Positions 1 to 10,837 of a stretch of 37,150 nucleotides of DNA are shown here, one piece after another (within the stretch, counting starts at the first letter, position 1; each line of letters opens with the position of its first letter). Under the pieces are notes generated by a model. It had not been told where the DNA came from and made no database searches. It saw only the letters and a list, made by a program, of their open reading frames with translations. The translations under genes and the position numbers were made by a program. Origin of the DNA: Zoogloea sp. (GTDB taxonomy: Bacteria; Pseudomonadota; Gammaproteobacteria; Burkholderiales; Rhodocyclaceae); the NCBI RefSeq assembly GCF_030157465.1, contig NZ_JAOAUU010000139.1, positions 1 to 37,150 on the forward strand, given 5' to 3'.

Positions 1-554
1 ACCTCGATAAAGGTCTTCCAGTTGTAATTGCACTCGTGGATCTCGACTTTATCGAGTTTGTAACCGGAGAAATCCAGTTCGCCAGCCACCTGCATGCCCG
101 CCAGATCTGCGTTCGCGGAGCGCGGCCCCTTGAACAACAGTCCCTGCCAGCGCTCGAGCTTGTCGCGCTGCAGGTCGAGGCAGGGCTTTTCCGGAAAATG
201 CGGCGCACCAATCAGCAAGCCATCCGGGTTGTAGGTCCAGCGGTGGATCGGACACACGATGTTCCGGTCGGCCACACCCGAGCCCTGCAGCATGATTGCC
301 TGACGATGACGACAGATGTTGGACATCTGGTAAAAACCGTCGTCCCGGTTGATCAGCGTCTTTGAATGGTCCAGCCATTCGAGCGAGCGGAACTGATTGG
401 CCTCCGGCACCATCAGCTCATGACCGACGTAGCCAGGACCGGCATCGAAGAGGAGACGCTTCTCCAGTTCGAAAAGCTTTTCGTCCGAATACCAAGAAAC
501 CGGCAATTGGGAGACTGCCGACGAAAGAAGTGCCTGAGAGGCGATGTCAGACAT
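1..554 (-). CDS. Rieske [2Fe-2S] aromatic-ring-hydroxylating oxygenase, large subunit (partial, N-terminal 184 residues)
   Basis: The gene runs off the left edge, so only the N-terminal Rieske half is seen. Reading from ATG at 554 gives residues C81-x-H83 and C101-x2-H104, the classic ligand pattern of a Rieske iron-sulfur cluster, inside NICRHR and CPIHRW contexts. The last visible residues, YNWKTFIEV, match the NWK(x)nE segment that opens the catalytic non-haem iron domain of this family. Such proteins hydroxylate aromatic or quaternary-amine substrates using electrons from a reductase partner. The substrate cannot be told from this half, and the mononuclear iron ligands lie outside the window. 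The gene is divergent from xseB, with about 140 bp between them. Confidence 0.88.
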   Translation of the reverse strand, partial: MSDIASQALLSSAVSQLPVSWYSDEKLFELEKRLLFDAGPGYVGHELMVPEANQFRSLEWLDHSKTLINRDDGFYQMSNICRHRQAIMLQGSGVADRNIVCPIHRWTYNPDGLLIGAPHFPEKPCLDLQRDKLERWQGLLFKGPRSANADLAGMQVAGELDFSGYKLDKVEIHECNYNWKTFIE

Positions 555-601
555 CCCGAACCCCCTGATTCAAAGCGAAAGCCCGAAACGTAAAGCCGAG
601 C

Positions 602-630
602 ATTATATGATATTACCGGTTTGACCTAAA
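602..630 (-). promoter_or_regulatory. Possible sigma70-type promoter for the Rieske oxygenase gene
   Basis: On the minus strand a perfect TATAAT lies at 607-602. It follows TTTAGG (630-625, a poor -35 box) at 17 nt. This would place the transcript start about 40 nt before the ATG at 554. The -10 is convincing and the -35 is not, so an activator may be needed. Confidence 0.35.
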
Positions 631-650
631 GCCCGGCGATAGGCTATTTT
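621..650 (+). promoter_or_regulatory. Possible sigma70-type promoter for xseB-ispA-dxs
   Basis: TTGACC at 621-626 is followed after 18 nt by TATTTT at 645-650, about 47 nt before the xseB ATG. It overlaps the proposed divergent promoter of the Rieske oxygenase gene, so the two may compete for polymerase. Confidence 0.4.
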
Positions 651-696
651 TACGGTTTGCCTCACCCCGATTCCGGCCGCGTACGGTCAGGTCAAC

Positions 697-924
697 ATGG
701 TCAAGACACCTTCAAGTAAATCAGCCAGCTTCGAATCCGCCGTCACCGAACTGGAATCCATCGTCCAGCAGATGGAAAACGGACAACTGCCGCTCGAGCA
801 GGCACTCGCTGCTTACGAGCGCGGCACCGCTTTGCTCCGCCAATGCCAGGGTCAACTCACCAAGGCCGAGCAAACCATCCGGGTACTCGAAGCCGACGTC
901 ACACCAGGAGACACCCAGCCATGA
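697..924 (+). CDS. xseB: Exodeoxyribonuclease VII small subunit
   Basis: This 75-residue protein has the usual size and the helical-hairpin pattern of XseB: FESAVTELESIVQQME, then GQLPLEQALAAYERG. XseB binds XseA to form the nuclease that degrades single-stranded DNA to oligonucleotides in the cytoplasm. The xseA gene is not in this window. The stop overlaps the ispA start (ATGA, 921-924), so translation of the two is probably coupled. The xseB-ispA-dxs order is common in proteobacteria. Confidence 0.95.
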   Translation: MVKTPSSKSASFESAVTELESIVQQMENGQLPLEQALAAYERGTALLRQCQGQLTKAEQTIRVLEADVTPGDTQP

Positions 925-1817
925 CCGCCGTCACCTTCAGTCAATGGATGAGCGACATCCAGCAGCGCACCGAAACCGCCCTCGACCGCGCGCTCCCGGC
1001 CGCCGACATCGCGCCCGCCCGCCTGCATGAAGCCATGCGCTACGCCGCGCTGGGCGGCGGCAAGCGGGTCCGTCCGCTGCTCGTACATGCTGCGGGCCAG
1101 CTCAGCGGTGCCACGCCCGAACGCCTCGACAGGGTCGCCTGCGCCATCGAGATGATCCACGCCTATTCGCTGGTCCATGACGACATGCCCTGCATGGACG
1201 ACGACGTCCTGCGCCGCGGCAAGCCCACCGTTCACGTCGAATACGACGAAGCCACCGCACTGCTGGTGGGCGACGCACTTCAGACCCAGGCCTTCCTGCA
1301 CATAGCCGACGCGCCGGTGTGCGACGATCCCCAGGGTCAGATCGCCATGATCCGCCAGCTCGCCCTCGCCTCGGGCTCCCGCGGCATGTGCGGCGGGCAA
1401 GCCATCGACCTGGCCGCGGTCGGCGTCCAGCTCAGTCTCGCCGAACTGGAGTTCATGCACATCCACAAAACCGGTGCGCTGATCCGGGCTTCGATCAACC
1501 TTGGCGTACAATGCGGCCGCCGGCTCGGCGATGATGAAATGGCTTCCCTCGACCATGTAGGCAAGGTTATCGGCCTGCTGTTCCAGGTGGTGGACGACAT
1601 CCTCGACACCGAAGCCGACACCGCCACCCTCGGCAAGACTGCCGGCAAGGACGCCGCCAACGACAAGCCCACCTACGTGAGCCTGCTTGGCGTAAACCGC
1701 GCCCGCGAGCTGGCCGAAGAAATGTGCGCAGAAGCCCTCGGCCGCCTCGCCGCCTTCGGCGATGCCAGCCAGCGCCTCGCGGAACTGACGCGCTACATCG
1801 TCCGCCGCCAGTTCTGA
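921..1817 (+). CDS. ispA: (2E,6E)-farnesyl diphosphate synthase (polyprenyl synthetase)
   Basis: This 298-residue trans-prenyltransferase condenses IPP with DMAPP and GPP to make farnesyl diphosphate, the precursor of quinone side chains and undecaprenyl lipid carriers. Both aspartate-rich motifs are present: DDMPCMDDD at about 87-95 and DDILD at 225-229. The GGGKRVRP motif at about 45-52 binds IPP. The ATG at 921 was chosen because it overlaps the xseB stop and gives the normal family length. The frame is open further upstream, but that part reads through xseB in another frame. IspA is placed directly before Dxs, which supplies its substrates. Confidence 0.95.
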   Translation: MTAVTFSQWMSDIQQRTETALDRALPAADIAPARLHEAMRYAALGGGKRVRPLLVHAAGQLSGATPERLDRVACAIEMIHAYSLVHDDMPCMDDDVLRRGKPTVHVEYDEATALLVGDALQTQAFLHIADAPVCDDPQGQIAMIRQLALASGSRGMCGGQAIDLAAVGVQLSLAELEFMHIHKTGALIRASINLGVQCGRRLGDDEMASLDHVGKVIGLLFQVVDDILDTEADTATLGKTAGKDAANDKPTYVSLLGVNRARELAEEMCAEALGRLAAFGDASQRLAELTRYIVRRQF

Positions 1818-1869
1818 AGCCGGCCAGGCGCAACTCGAACAACACCGATCAACCACCCGGTAACCCGGA

Positions 1870-3768
1870 ATGCCTCACGCAACGCAGCCAGCCCAACCCC
1901 GCACCAGCCTGCTGGACAGGATCGCGTCGCCCGCAGACCTGCGCAAGCTTGAGCCGGACGAACTTCCCACCCTGGCCAACGAGCTGCGCCACTTCCTGAT
2001 CGATTCCGTATCCCGCACCGGTGGTCACCTGTCGTCCAACCTGGGCACGGTTGAGCTCACCATCGCACTGCACTACGTCTTCAATACCCCCGAAGACCGC
2101 ATCGTCTGGGACGTCGGCCATCAAACCTACGCTCACAAGGTGCTCACCGGCCGCAGGAAGGGCATGGCCAGCCTGCGCCAGTACCAGGGAATGTCCGGGT
2201 TTCCGCGGCGCAGCGAAAGCCCCTACGACACCTTCGGCACAGCACACTCATCCACCTCGATCTCTGCCGCGCTCGGCATGGCCGAAGCAGCCCGCCTGCG
2301 CGGCGAAGACCGTCGCGCGATCGCCGTGATCGGAGACGGCGCGATGACTGCCGGCATGGCCTTCGAGGCACTCAACAACGCCGGTGACATCCACGACACC
2401 AACCTGCTGGTCATTCTCAACGACAACGAGATGTCCATCTCACCGCCGGTGGGCGCCCTCAACAAGCACCTCTCCCGGCTGCTGTCCGGCCGCCTTTACA
2501 ACGGCGCCCGCAAGATCGGCAAACGCGTCCTCGAAACCCTGCCGCCGCCGGTCATCGAACTGGCCCGCCGCACCGAAGAGCACGTCAAGGGCATGGTCAT
2601 GCCCGGCACCATGTTCGAGGAATTTGGCTTCAACTACATCGGCCCCATCGACGGCCACGACCTTGAAGCCCTGCTCCCCACCCTGCAGAATCTGCGCACC
2701 CTCAAGGGGCCCCAGTTCCTGCACGTGATCACCCGCAAGGGTCAGGGCTACAAATTGGCCGAGGCCGACCCGATCCTCTACCACGGCGTATCCAAATTCG
2801 ACCATACCGCCGGCATTGCCACCGGGGGGGATGCCAAAGGTGGCGGCAAGCTCACCTACACCCAGGTCTTCGGCGACTGGCTGTGCGACATGGCCGCCAT
2901 CGACAAACGCCTGGTTGCCATCACACCGGCAATGCGCGAAGGCTCGGGCATGGTCCGTTTCGCCCACGAATACCCCGATCGCTACTACGACGTAGGTATC
3001 GCCGAGCAGCACGCCCTGACCTTCGCCGGCGGCCTCGCCTGCGAAGGCTTCAAGCCTGTGGTGGCGATCTACTCCACCTTCCTGCAGCGCGCCTACGATC
3101 AGCTCATCCACGACATCGCGCTGCAGAACCTGCCGGTGATGATGGCCATCGACCGCGCCGGATTGGTCGGCGCCGACGGAGCCACCCACCACGGCGCCTT
3201 CGATCTTTCCTTCCTGGCCTGCATTCCCAATCTGACGATCTTCTGCCCCGCTGACGAGAACGAATGCCGGCAGATGCTCCACACCGCCTACCAGCACAAC
3301 GGCCCCACTGCCGTCCGCTACCCGCGCGGCGGTGGCCTGGGCGCCAAGCCCGAAACCGCAATGAGCCTGCTTCCCATCGGCAAGGGCGAAATCCGCCGCA
3401 AAGGCAAGCGCACTGCGCTGCTCGCCTTCGGCAGTCTTCTCGGCCAGGCCCTGCAGGTCGGCGAACAGCTCGATGCCACGGTCGCCAACATGCGCTTCGT
3501 GAAACCCATCGACCAGGATCTCATCCTCGAACTCGCCAGCACACATGAACTGCTGGTCAGCCTCGAAGAAAACGCGGTGATCGGCGGCGCCGGCTCGGAA
3601 ATTGCTCGCGTCCTCCAGGCAGCCGGCAGCCCAGTACGCCTGCTGCAGCTGGGTTTGCCCGATCGCTTCATCGACCACGGCGACCAGAGTCAGCTCCTTG
3701 CCGAAATCGGTCTCGACGCCGCAGGCATCCTGAAGAACATTGAAAAGGCCTATCGGCCGAATAGTTGA
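1870..3768 (+). CDS. dxs: 1-deoxy-D-xylulose-5-phosphate synthase
   Basis: This 632-residue enzyme has the usual Dxs length. It joins pyruvate and glyceraldehyde 3-phosphate in a thiamine-diphosphate-dependent reaction, the first step of the MEP isoprenoid pathway. The N-terminal part carries [15 protein letters not shown] and the cofactor motif [18 protein letters not shown] near residues 155-172. The central transketolase-type domain has [15 protein letters not shown] with the catalytic glutamate, and [11 protein letters not shown] follows. It lies about 50 nt after ispA in the same direction, so both probably share a transcript. The product also feeds thiamine and pyridoxal synthesis. Confidence 0.97.
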   Translation: MPHATQPAQPRTSLLDRIASPADLRKLEPDELPTLANELRHFLIDSVSRTGGHLSSNLGTVELTIALHYVFNTPEDRIVWDVGHQTYAHKVLTGRRKGMASLRQYQGMSGFPRRSESPYDTFGTAHSSTSISAALGMAEAARLRGEDRRAIAVIGDGAMTAGMAFEALNNAGDIHDTNLLVILNDNEMSISPPVGALNKHLSRLLSGRLYNGARKIGKRVLETLPPPVIELARRTEEHVKGMVMPGTMFEEFGFNYIGPIDGHDLEALLPTLQNLRTLKGPQFLHVITRKGQGYKLAEADPILYHGVSKFDHTAGIATGGDAKGGGKLTYTQVFGDWLCDMAAIDKRLVAITPAMREGSGMVRFAHEYPDRYYDVGIAEQHALTFAGGLACEGFKPVVAIYSTFLQRAYDQLIHDIALQNLPVMMAIDRAGLVGADGATHHGAFDLSFLACIPNLTIFCPADENECRQMLHTAYQHNGPTAVRYPRGGGLGAKPETAMSLLPIGKGEIRRKGKRTALLAFGSLLGQALQVGEQLDATVANMRFVKPIDQDLILELASTHELLVSLEENAVIGGAGSEIARVLQAAGSPVRLLQLGLPDRFIDHGDQSQLLAEIGLDAAGILKNIEKAYRPNS

Positions 3769-3803
3769 GTGCTTTTGTCGGGAATGATAGGATCAAACCT
3801 ATC
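3765..3803 (+). promoter_or_regulatory. Possible folE2 promoter with an overlapping inverted repeat
   Basis: TTGAGT at 3765-3770 overlaps the dxs stop and is followed after 17 nt by TAGGAT at 3788-3793. A perfect inverted repeat, GATAGG-N6-CCTATC (3786-3803), sits over the -10 box and probable start. A second short repeat, GGGGC-N6-GCCCC (3806-3821), follows. The overlap suggests an operator, or paired hairpins in the dxs-folE2 RNA. I cannot assign a regulator. It does not look like the AT-rich Zur consensus, although folE2 genes are Zur-controlled in some bacteria. Confidence 0.38.
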
Positions 3804-3851
3804 GAGGGGCCTTAGAGCCCCACTCCCCAACGAGACCTACCGAGAACAGTC

Positions 3852-4661
3852 ATGACCACGTGTGAAGCCCCCACCCCCATTCCGGACGTCCAGAGTTCAG
3901 CGGATTCCCGCCAGCTGGCCATCAACAAGGTTGGCATCAAGTCCATTCGCCATCCCGTAAAAGTGCAGGACAAAAACGGAGGGGTGCAACACACCATCGC
4001 CGTTTTCAACATGTACGTTGGTCTGCCGCACAACTTCAAGGGCACCCACATGTCCCGCTTCGTGGAGATCCTCAACAGCCACGAACGCGAGATCTCGGTC
4101 GAATCCTTCGAGCCGATGCTGCGGGAAATGGTGCAAAAGCTCGAGGCCGAAACCGGCCACGTCGAAATGACCTTCCCCTACTTCATCAACAAGGCCGCCC
4201 CGGTTTCCGGCGTGCAAAGCCTGATGGACTACGAAGTCACCTTCATCGGTGAAATCCGTGCCGGCGGCATCTACGAGTTCACCATGAAAGTTGTGGTTCC
4301 GGTCACCAGCCTGTGCCCGTGCTCCAAGAAAATCTCAGCCTACGGCGCCCACAATCAGCGCTCCCACGTCACCGTCACCACCACCACCAACGACCACCTG
4401 TGGATTGAAGAGCTGGTGCAGATGGTCGAAGCCCAGGCATCCTGCGAACTCTACGGCCTGCTCAAGCGCCCGGATGAAAAATACGTTACAGAACGCGCCT
4501 ACGACAACCCCAAGTTTGTCGAAGACATGGTCCGCGACGTTGCTGGCGTGATGAACAGTGAGCCGCGCATCGACGCCTTCGTGGTCGAATCCGAGAACTT
4601 CGAATCGATTCACAACCACTCGGCATACGCACTCATCGAGCAAGACAAGCGCGCGAAATAA
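3852..4661 (+). CDS. folE2: GTP cyclohydrolase FolE2 (type IB)
   Basis: This 269-residue protein matches the FolE2/COG1469 family throughout: [14 protein letters not shown] near the N-terminus, GTHMSRF in the middle, and LCPCSKKIS with C155, followed by GAHNQRS. FolE2 opens the GTP ring to dihydroneopterin triphosphate, the first step of folate synthesis. Unlike the zinc enzyme FolE, it can work with other divalent metals. The N-terminal 15 residues are variable. It lies after dxs but seems to have its own promoter and ends before a bidirectional terminator. No folE-like gene is seen here. Confidence 0.95.
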   Translation: MTTCEAPTPIPDVQSSADSRQLAINKVGIKSIRHPVKVQDKNGGVQHTIAVFNMYVGLPHNFKGTHMSRFVEILNSHEREISVESFEPMLREMVQKLEAETGHVEMTFPYFINKAAPVSGVQSLMDYEVTFIGEIRAGGIYEFTMKVVVPVTSLCPCSKKISAYGAHNQRSHVTVTTTTNDHLWIEELVQMVEAQASCELYGLLKRPDEKYVTERAYDNPKFVEDMVRDVAGVMNSEPRIDAFVVESENFESIHNHSAYALIEQDKRAK

Positions 4662-4720
4662 TTCCATGTCCAGCCCGCCGGAAGCGGCGGGCAAACCGGA
4701 AAACTCCCGGACTGCACACG

Positions 4721-4749
4721 AAAAAAAACGGAACCGAGGTTCCGTTTTT
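4721..4749. terminator. Bidirectional intrinsic terminator between folE2 and rplS
   Basis: The stem CGGAACC-GA-GGTTCCG (4729-4744) is flanked by eight A on the left and five T on the right, so it can end both the plus-strand folE2 transcript and the minus-strand rplS transcript. A further G+C hairpin without a T tract (CCCGCCG-GAAG-CGGCGGG, 4674-4691) precedes it. Confidence 0.85.
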
Positions 4750-4767
4750 CCTTTGCACCACCAGGAA

Positions 4768-5163
4768 TCAAGCCTTGGCAGCAGCCTTTGCAGCAAAGGA
4801 CTTGTAGTCCAGCTTTTCCTTGATCCGCGCCGACTTGCCGGAGCGGCTACGCAGATAGTAAAGCTTGGCGCGACGCACATCACCGCGACGCTTCACTTCG
4901 ATGCTGGCAACCAGCGGAGAGTAGGTCTGGAACGTACGCTCCACACCTTCGCCGGAGGAGATCTTGCGAACGATGAAGCCGGAGTTGAGACCGCGGTTAC
5001 GCTTGGCAATGACAACGCCTTCGTAAGCCTGCAGACGCTCGCGCGTGCCTTCCTTCACCTTGACTTGAACAATCACGGTGTCGCCAGGAGCGAATTCCGG
5101 GATTGCCTTGCCCTGGGTAAGACGGGCGATTTCTTCCTGTTCCAGCTGATCAATGAGGTTCAT
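4768..5163 (-). CDS. rplS: 50S ribosomal protein L19
   Basis: This 131-residue protein begins [15 protein letters not shown] and contains the conserved core [33 protein letters not shown], split here only by variable residues. L19 sits at the 30S-50S interface. The ATG at 5163 was chosen over a start 12 nt upstream because GGAG lies at good spacing before it and the family starts there. A lysine/alanine-rich tail ends the protein. It is the last gene of rpsP-rimM-trmD-rplS and is separated from trmD by 88 nt that can fold into small hairpins. Confidence 0.97.
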   Translation of the reverse strand: MNLIDQLEQEEIARLTQGKAIPEFAPGDTVIVQVKVKEGTRERLQAYEGVVIAKRNRGLNSGFIVRKISSGEGVERTFQTYSPLVASIEVKRRGDVRRAKLYYLRSRSGKSARIKEKLDYKSFAAKAAAKA

Positions 5164-5251
5164 GCGTAACTCCAAAAAATAATAAGGCCTTGGGCCGTTC
5201 GTGCAGAGCAGGTCGCCACCTGGTACACGCCTTTTTTATGAAAGCAGAAAA

Positions 5252-6031
5252 CTAGCTTTCCACCTTCTGTTCTGACTGCCGGAATGCTTCCAGCAGCCGG
5301 AATTCTTCCTTGCTCAACGTGCGGCCAGCCAACAGATCCGGCCTCCGCAAGCGAGTCTGACCAAGAGACTGCTGCAGACGCCAACGCCGAATTTCAGCGT
5401 GATTGCCTGACAACAGCACATCCGGTACTGCCATTCCCTCGTATACGACGGGTCGGGTGTAATGCGGACAATCCAGCAGACCATCCACAAAAGAATCCTC
5501 GACCGCTGAGTCTTCGTCATTCAACGCGCCCGGCAATTGCCGAATCATCGCGTCCAGCAAAACCATCGCCGGAAGCTCGCCGCCAGAGAGGACGAAATCA
5601 CCGAGGGAGATCTCCTCGTCGACACAGCGCTCAATCAAACGCTGATCAACACCTTCATAACGACCGCACAGCAAAATCACCGCGGGCTCTGCAACCAACT
5701 CAAGAACCCGCCGATGATCGAGCGGACGTCCCTGAGGAGACAGATAGATAACCTTGCCTGCCGCGCCGACTGAAGCGTTCTGCCGAGCTTTCGCCGCAAC
5801 AATCGACTTCTCGAGTGGCAGCGGCAGCATCACCATACCCGGACCGCCGCCATAAGGACGATCATCGACCGTACGATGGCGATCTTCGGCAAAATCCCTG
5901 GGATTCCAGCAGTTGAGCTCGTAGAGCCCACGCTCCCGCGCCCGGCCGGTAATACCGAAACCCGACAGCGCGGAAAACATTTCTGGAAACAACGTAACGA
6001 CGTCGTAAGCCTTGCGGCCCATTACAGTCAT
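5252..6031 (-). CDS. trmD: tRNA (guanine-N1-)-methyltransferase
   Basis: TrmD puts the N1-methyl group on G37 next to the anticodon of tRNAs reading CNN codons, preventing +1 frameshifting, with S-adenosylmethionine as donor. The 259-residue frame shows [14 protein letters not shown] at the N-terminus, [11 protein letters not shown], then the trefoil-knot SAM site with [12 protein letters not shown] and [14 protein letters not shown], and a C-terminal tRNA-binding part with [12 protein letters not shown]. The ATG at 6031 overlaps the rimM stop by one base; an ATG at 6022 giving MGRKAYDVV is also possible. Confidence 0.96.
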   Translation of the reverse strand: MTVMGRKAYDVVTLFPEMFSALSGFGITGRARERGLYELNCWNPRDFAEDRHRTVDDRPYGGGPGMVMLPLPLEKSIVAAKARQNASVGAAGKVIYLSPQGRPLDHRRVLELVAEPAVILLCGRYEGVDQRLIERCVDEEISLGDFVLSGGELPAMVLLDAMIRQLPGALNDEDSAVEDSFVDGLLDCPHYTRPVVYEGMAVPDVLLSGNHAEIRRWRLQQSLGQTRLRRPDLLAGRTLSKEEFRLLEAFRQSEQKVES

Positions 6032-6567
6032 TACCAGTCAGCTTCCCATTCGACGGTGATGCAACGCGCCGCCACATCAACGGCAGTCACATAATGTGCA
6101 ACAAACGGAATCAACCGCTCGGTCTCACCGTCCTGCACCTGCAGCACATCGTGCGCGCCGGTAGACAACAAGCCACTGACAGTGCCAAGCACAAGCCCAG
6201 ACGCGTTACGTACAGTCAAACCGACGAGGTCGGCCCAATAGTACTCATCCTGGTCGGGCGCCGGCAAAGCTTCCCGCGGAGCAGCGATGTAATATCCCGT
6301 GACAGCTTCGGCGGCATTGCGATCAGGCACCTCGACAAAGGCTGCAACGACGCCACCCTTGCCGTGTTCCTTGCACCCGCTGAGGGTATGAGGAACCCAC
6401 TCCTTGCCGTCCGGATCGACGCCCAACCACCACTGGGGCATCTTTTTCCAGGACAAGGGATCATCCCCGAAGGGATGGACCTTGAGCCAGCCGGAGACCC
6501 CGAAGGGAGCCGCAATTCGCCCAAGAACAATCATCGGCGATTCAGTTGAAGCAAGATCATTCTGCAC
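6031..6567 (-). CDS. rimM: Ribosome maturation factor RimM (16S rRNA processing)
   Basis: RimM binds protein S19 and assists assembly of the 30S head. The protein shows the N-terminal [22 protein letters not shown] barrel, in part, and the PRC-barrel region [21 protein letters not shown]. The longest frame (178 residues) starts at a GTG at 6567. An ATG at 6534, at MIVLGRI, gives 167 residues and is the usual family start, so the first 11 residues are uncertain. It lies 15 nt after rpsP and overlaps trmD by one base, which fits a tightly coupled operon. Confidence 0.94.
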   Translation of the reverse strand: MQNDLASTESPMIVLGRIAAPFGVSGWLKVHPFGDDPLSWKKMPQWWLGVDPDGKEWVPHTLSGCKEHGKGGVVAAFVEVPDRNAAEAVTGYYIAAPREALPAPDQDEYYWADLVGLTVRNASGLVLGTVSGLLSTGAHDVLQVQDGETERLIPFVAHYVTAVDVAARCITVEWEADW

Positions 6568-6582
6568 GCGAAGCCAGACGGA

Positions 6583-6834
6583 TCAGGCTGCTGCTTTGGC
6601 TGACTGCTTGACCAGACGAGCGACGGTATCAGACAGCTGGGCGCCGGTACCTTGCCAGTAAGCAAGACGCTCGACGTTCACGACGAGACCCTTTTCGTTG
6701 CCGGAAGCAACCGGGTTGTAGTAGCCAACGCGCTCGATGAAACGGCCGTCACGACGATTGCGGGAATCGGCGGCAACGATGTTGTAGAAAGGGCGCTTCT
6801 TGGAACCACTGCGGGCAAGACGAATAACAACCAT
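6583..6834 (-). CDS. rpsP: 30S ribosomal protein S16
   Basis: This 83-residue protein begins [20 protein letters not shown] and continues [19 protein letters not shown], diagnostic for S16, an early-binding protein of the 30S subunit. The ATG at 6834 is preceded by AGGAACAGTT with the purine run at normal spacing. An upstream in-frame ATG at 6876 would lie at the promoter -10 and is rejected. It is the first gene of the operon. Confidence 0.97.
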   Translation of the reverse strand: MVVIRLARSGSKKRPFYNIVAADSRNRRDGRFIERVGYYNPVASGNEKGLVVNVERLAYWQGTGAQLSDTVARLVKQSAKAAA

Positions 6835-6871
6835 AACTGTTCCTGATCCGATGGAATTGGAAAAACGTTGG

Positions 6872-6900
6872 ATCATAAATCACGAACCGGAAAACAGCAA
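6872..6900 (-). promoter_or_regulatory. Sigma70-type promoter of the rpsP-rimM-trmD-rplS operon
   Basis: On the minus strand TTGCTG (6900-6895) is followed after exactly 17 nt by TATGAT (6877-6872). The start would fall near 6865, giving a leader of about 30 nt before rpsP. Box quality, spacing and position all agree. Confidence 0.6.
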
Positions 6901-7050
6901 GAAATCCCGCGTGCAAATTGCGTCTGGAACAGCAAGCCGGCGGCACCTCCACCGGCACGACACCCGGTACGCCCTTCGGCGGTCATTCAGAGCACATGAT
7001 TTCCGGGAACTTAATTACAATATCTGTCTAGCTTCGAAATACCGCAGGCA

Positions 7051-8544
7051 ATGAGCGTCGCCGACTCCCCCCATTCCGACCGCACAGCTCCAGTCCTCGA
7101 CTGGCTCGCTACAGAACTTTCCGCCGACGCGGATCTGGAGCTGGCTGCACTCGTCCGTCACCTCGACGAACTCGGGCGCCCGGAAATCAGCCGCAACCAG
7201 TTCCATCGCTGCATCGACTTGTTGCATACGCGCGCGCTGGCTATAAGTCGCCTGTTTCGCGAACGCTTCGCCAGCGCACCGCTGCCGCTCACCGTCAACC
7301 TGCACCGCGCAGCGACACGTTTGGTGGCCGCTCTTGGCAAGGTGGCCGCCGGCTACGAAGAAGTGCTTGCCGAAGTGCGCCATCGCCTCGTGCGAACCAT
7401 GCGCCGCAACCCGGAGACAATCAGTGCGAAGGCCCTGGAAATTCTGGGCGAACAACTCACGATTGCGCACCTTGCGGGCAACAGCGCGCCCTTCGAGTTC
7501 TGGCTGCGTGCCCATGCATTCTTTCTCGGCAGTCGTTCCGAGGCGACGGCCGACAGCAAACCCGGCAGCATTCCAGACACCACGCTTCGGGCCTACAAAT
7601 ACCTGCTGGCATTTTCTTCGACCCAGCCAGAAGGCCTCAGCGGTCACGAAATCAACTGGTTGGCCGAGTATCTCGCCAGTAACGCCAAAAACACGCTCAT
7701 CCGCCACACCCCACCGGGCGAAGGCGGACTCGGGTGGCTATGGATAGACCCGGATCAGGATACTCCGCCGATCTCGATCAACCGCCGGGAACCGCCTGCG
7801 GTGGAAGGCCTCATTTATTTCACGGCCGAGGAACTGGCGCGTCGAACAACCTCCCTGATCGAACAACTCGAGGGAGACGGCCCTGCACCAGTCGGGCTTC
7901 CCCCGGGCCTTGAGCGTACCGCAACAGCAACGCTGCTGCGCAGAGTCAGGGAATACTGGGCGTCACCTCCCCACCGGGAGCACTCGCGCCGTCGCAACCG
8001 CTATGCTGTAAGTGTCTGCAGCGGGCTGGACGCAATCTGGAAGATGCTCCGGGAGCCTGGCTCCACCCGCCAGTCACGTTACGCAACCGAGTGGATGGTT
8101 GTAAACGAAAGCCCTACCGGCTACGCGATCATGCAGGTCACCGGAACAGCGAACAACCTGACGCCGGGAATCGCCATAGCAATACGCCGTGGCGACGAAG
8201 AGCCCTGGACACTCTGCGTCGTGCGCTGGATCCGGACCGAAACTCCGGAACAAGTCGAACTCGGCCTGCAGGTTCTCGCCAATACGGCCAAGCCGGTGTC
8301 GGTCGGCTTCCGCAATGCCGAGCAAACACGCCCAATGCGACCTGCGCTTGTCCTGCCTCCAGTCGCAGCACTCGGACGCCAACAAGCAATCCTTGCTCCT
8401 GCCGGCACGTATTCCGCTCGACGCTTCATGCTGGTTTCCGACACCCAGCGCCTGTATATCGCACAGGGGCGCCTGCTCAGCCTTGACATGCAGACCCCGG
8501 CGATAGAGCTTTTCCAGTACGAGATCGACCCTTACCCCCTATAA
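7051..8544 (+). CDS. PilZ-domain-like protein of unknown function, possible cyclic-di-GMP receptor
   Basis: This 497-residue protein has no signal peptide or membrane segment. Residues 1-300 are mostly helical, with no domain I can name. The C-terminal third holds an arginine cluster (R313-R317), another at R340 and R343, then NESPTG at 352-357, which fits the RxxxR...[D/N]xSxxG signature of PilZ domains, followed by a run of beta-strand-like segments. PilZ domains bind cyclic-di-GMP to control motility, exopolysaccharide or pili. I infer such a role but the match is by eye. It stands alone between the rpsP operon and a convergent yihY-like gene. TACAAT at 7016-7021 could be its -10 box. Confidence 0.6.
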   Translation: MSVADSPHSDRTAPVLDWLATELSADADLELAALVRHLDELGRPEISRNQFHRCIDLLHTRALAISRLFRERFASAPLPLTVNLHRAATRLVAALGKVAAGYEEVLAEVRHRLVRTMRRNPETISAKALEILGEQLTIAHLAGNSAPFEFWLRAHAFFLGSRSEATADSKPGSIPDTTLRAYKYLLAFSSTQPEGLSGHEINWLAEYLASNAKNTLIRHTPPGEGGLGWLWIDPDQDTPPISINRREPPAVEGLIYFTAEELARRTTSLIEQLEGDGPAPVGLPPGLERTATATLLRRVREYWASPPHREHSRRRNRYAVSVCSGLDAIWKMLREPGSTRQSRYATEWMVVNESPTGYAIMQVTGTANNLTPGIAIAIRRGDEEPWTLCVVRWIRTETPEQVELGLQVLANTAKPVSVGFRNAEQTRPMRPALVLPPVAALGRQQAILAPAGTYSARRFMLVSDTQRLYIAQGRLLSLDMQTPAIELFQYEIDPYPL

Positions 8545-8550
8545 GCGACG

Positions 8551-10811
<2,261 letters not shown>

Positions 10812-10837
10812 GCAATCCACTTGCGCCTGCCTGACCC

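Noticed and set aside
36-378. Short open frames on both strands over the Rieske gene
   Set aside because: Only the minus-strand frame from 554 encodes the iron-sulfur motifs and runs through the edge.
3786-3803. Zur-type zinc operator before folE2
   Set aside because: The dyad GATAGG-N6-CCTATC lacks the AT-rich core of known Zur sites.
5164-5251. Structured leader or protein-binding hairpin before rplS
   Set aside because: Small stems such as CAGGT-GGCG-ACCTG can be drawn, but G+C-rich DNA yields these easily and no known L19 autoregulatory element matches.
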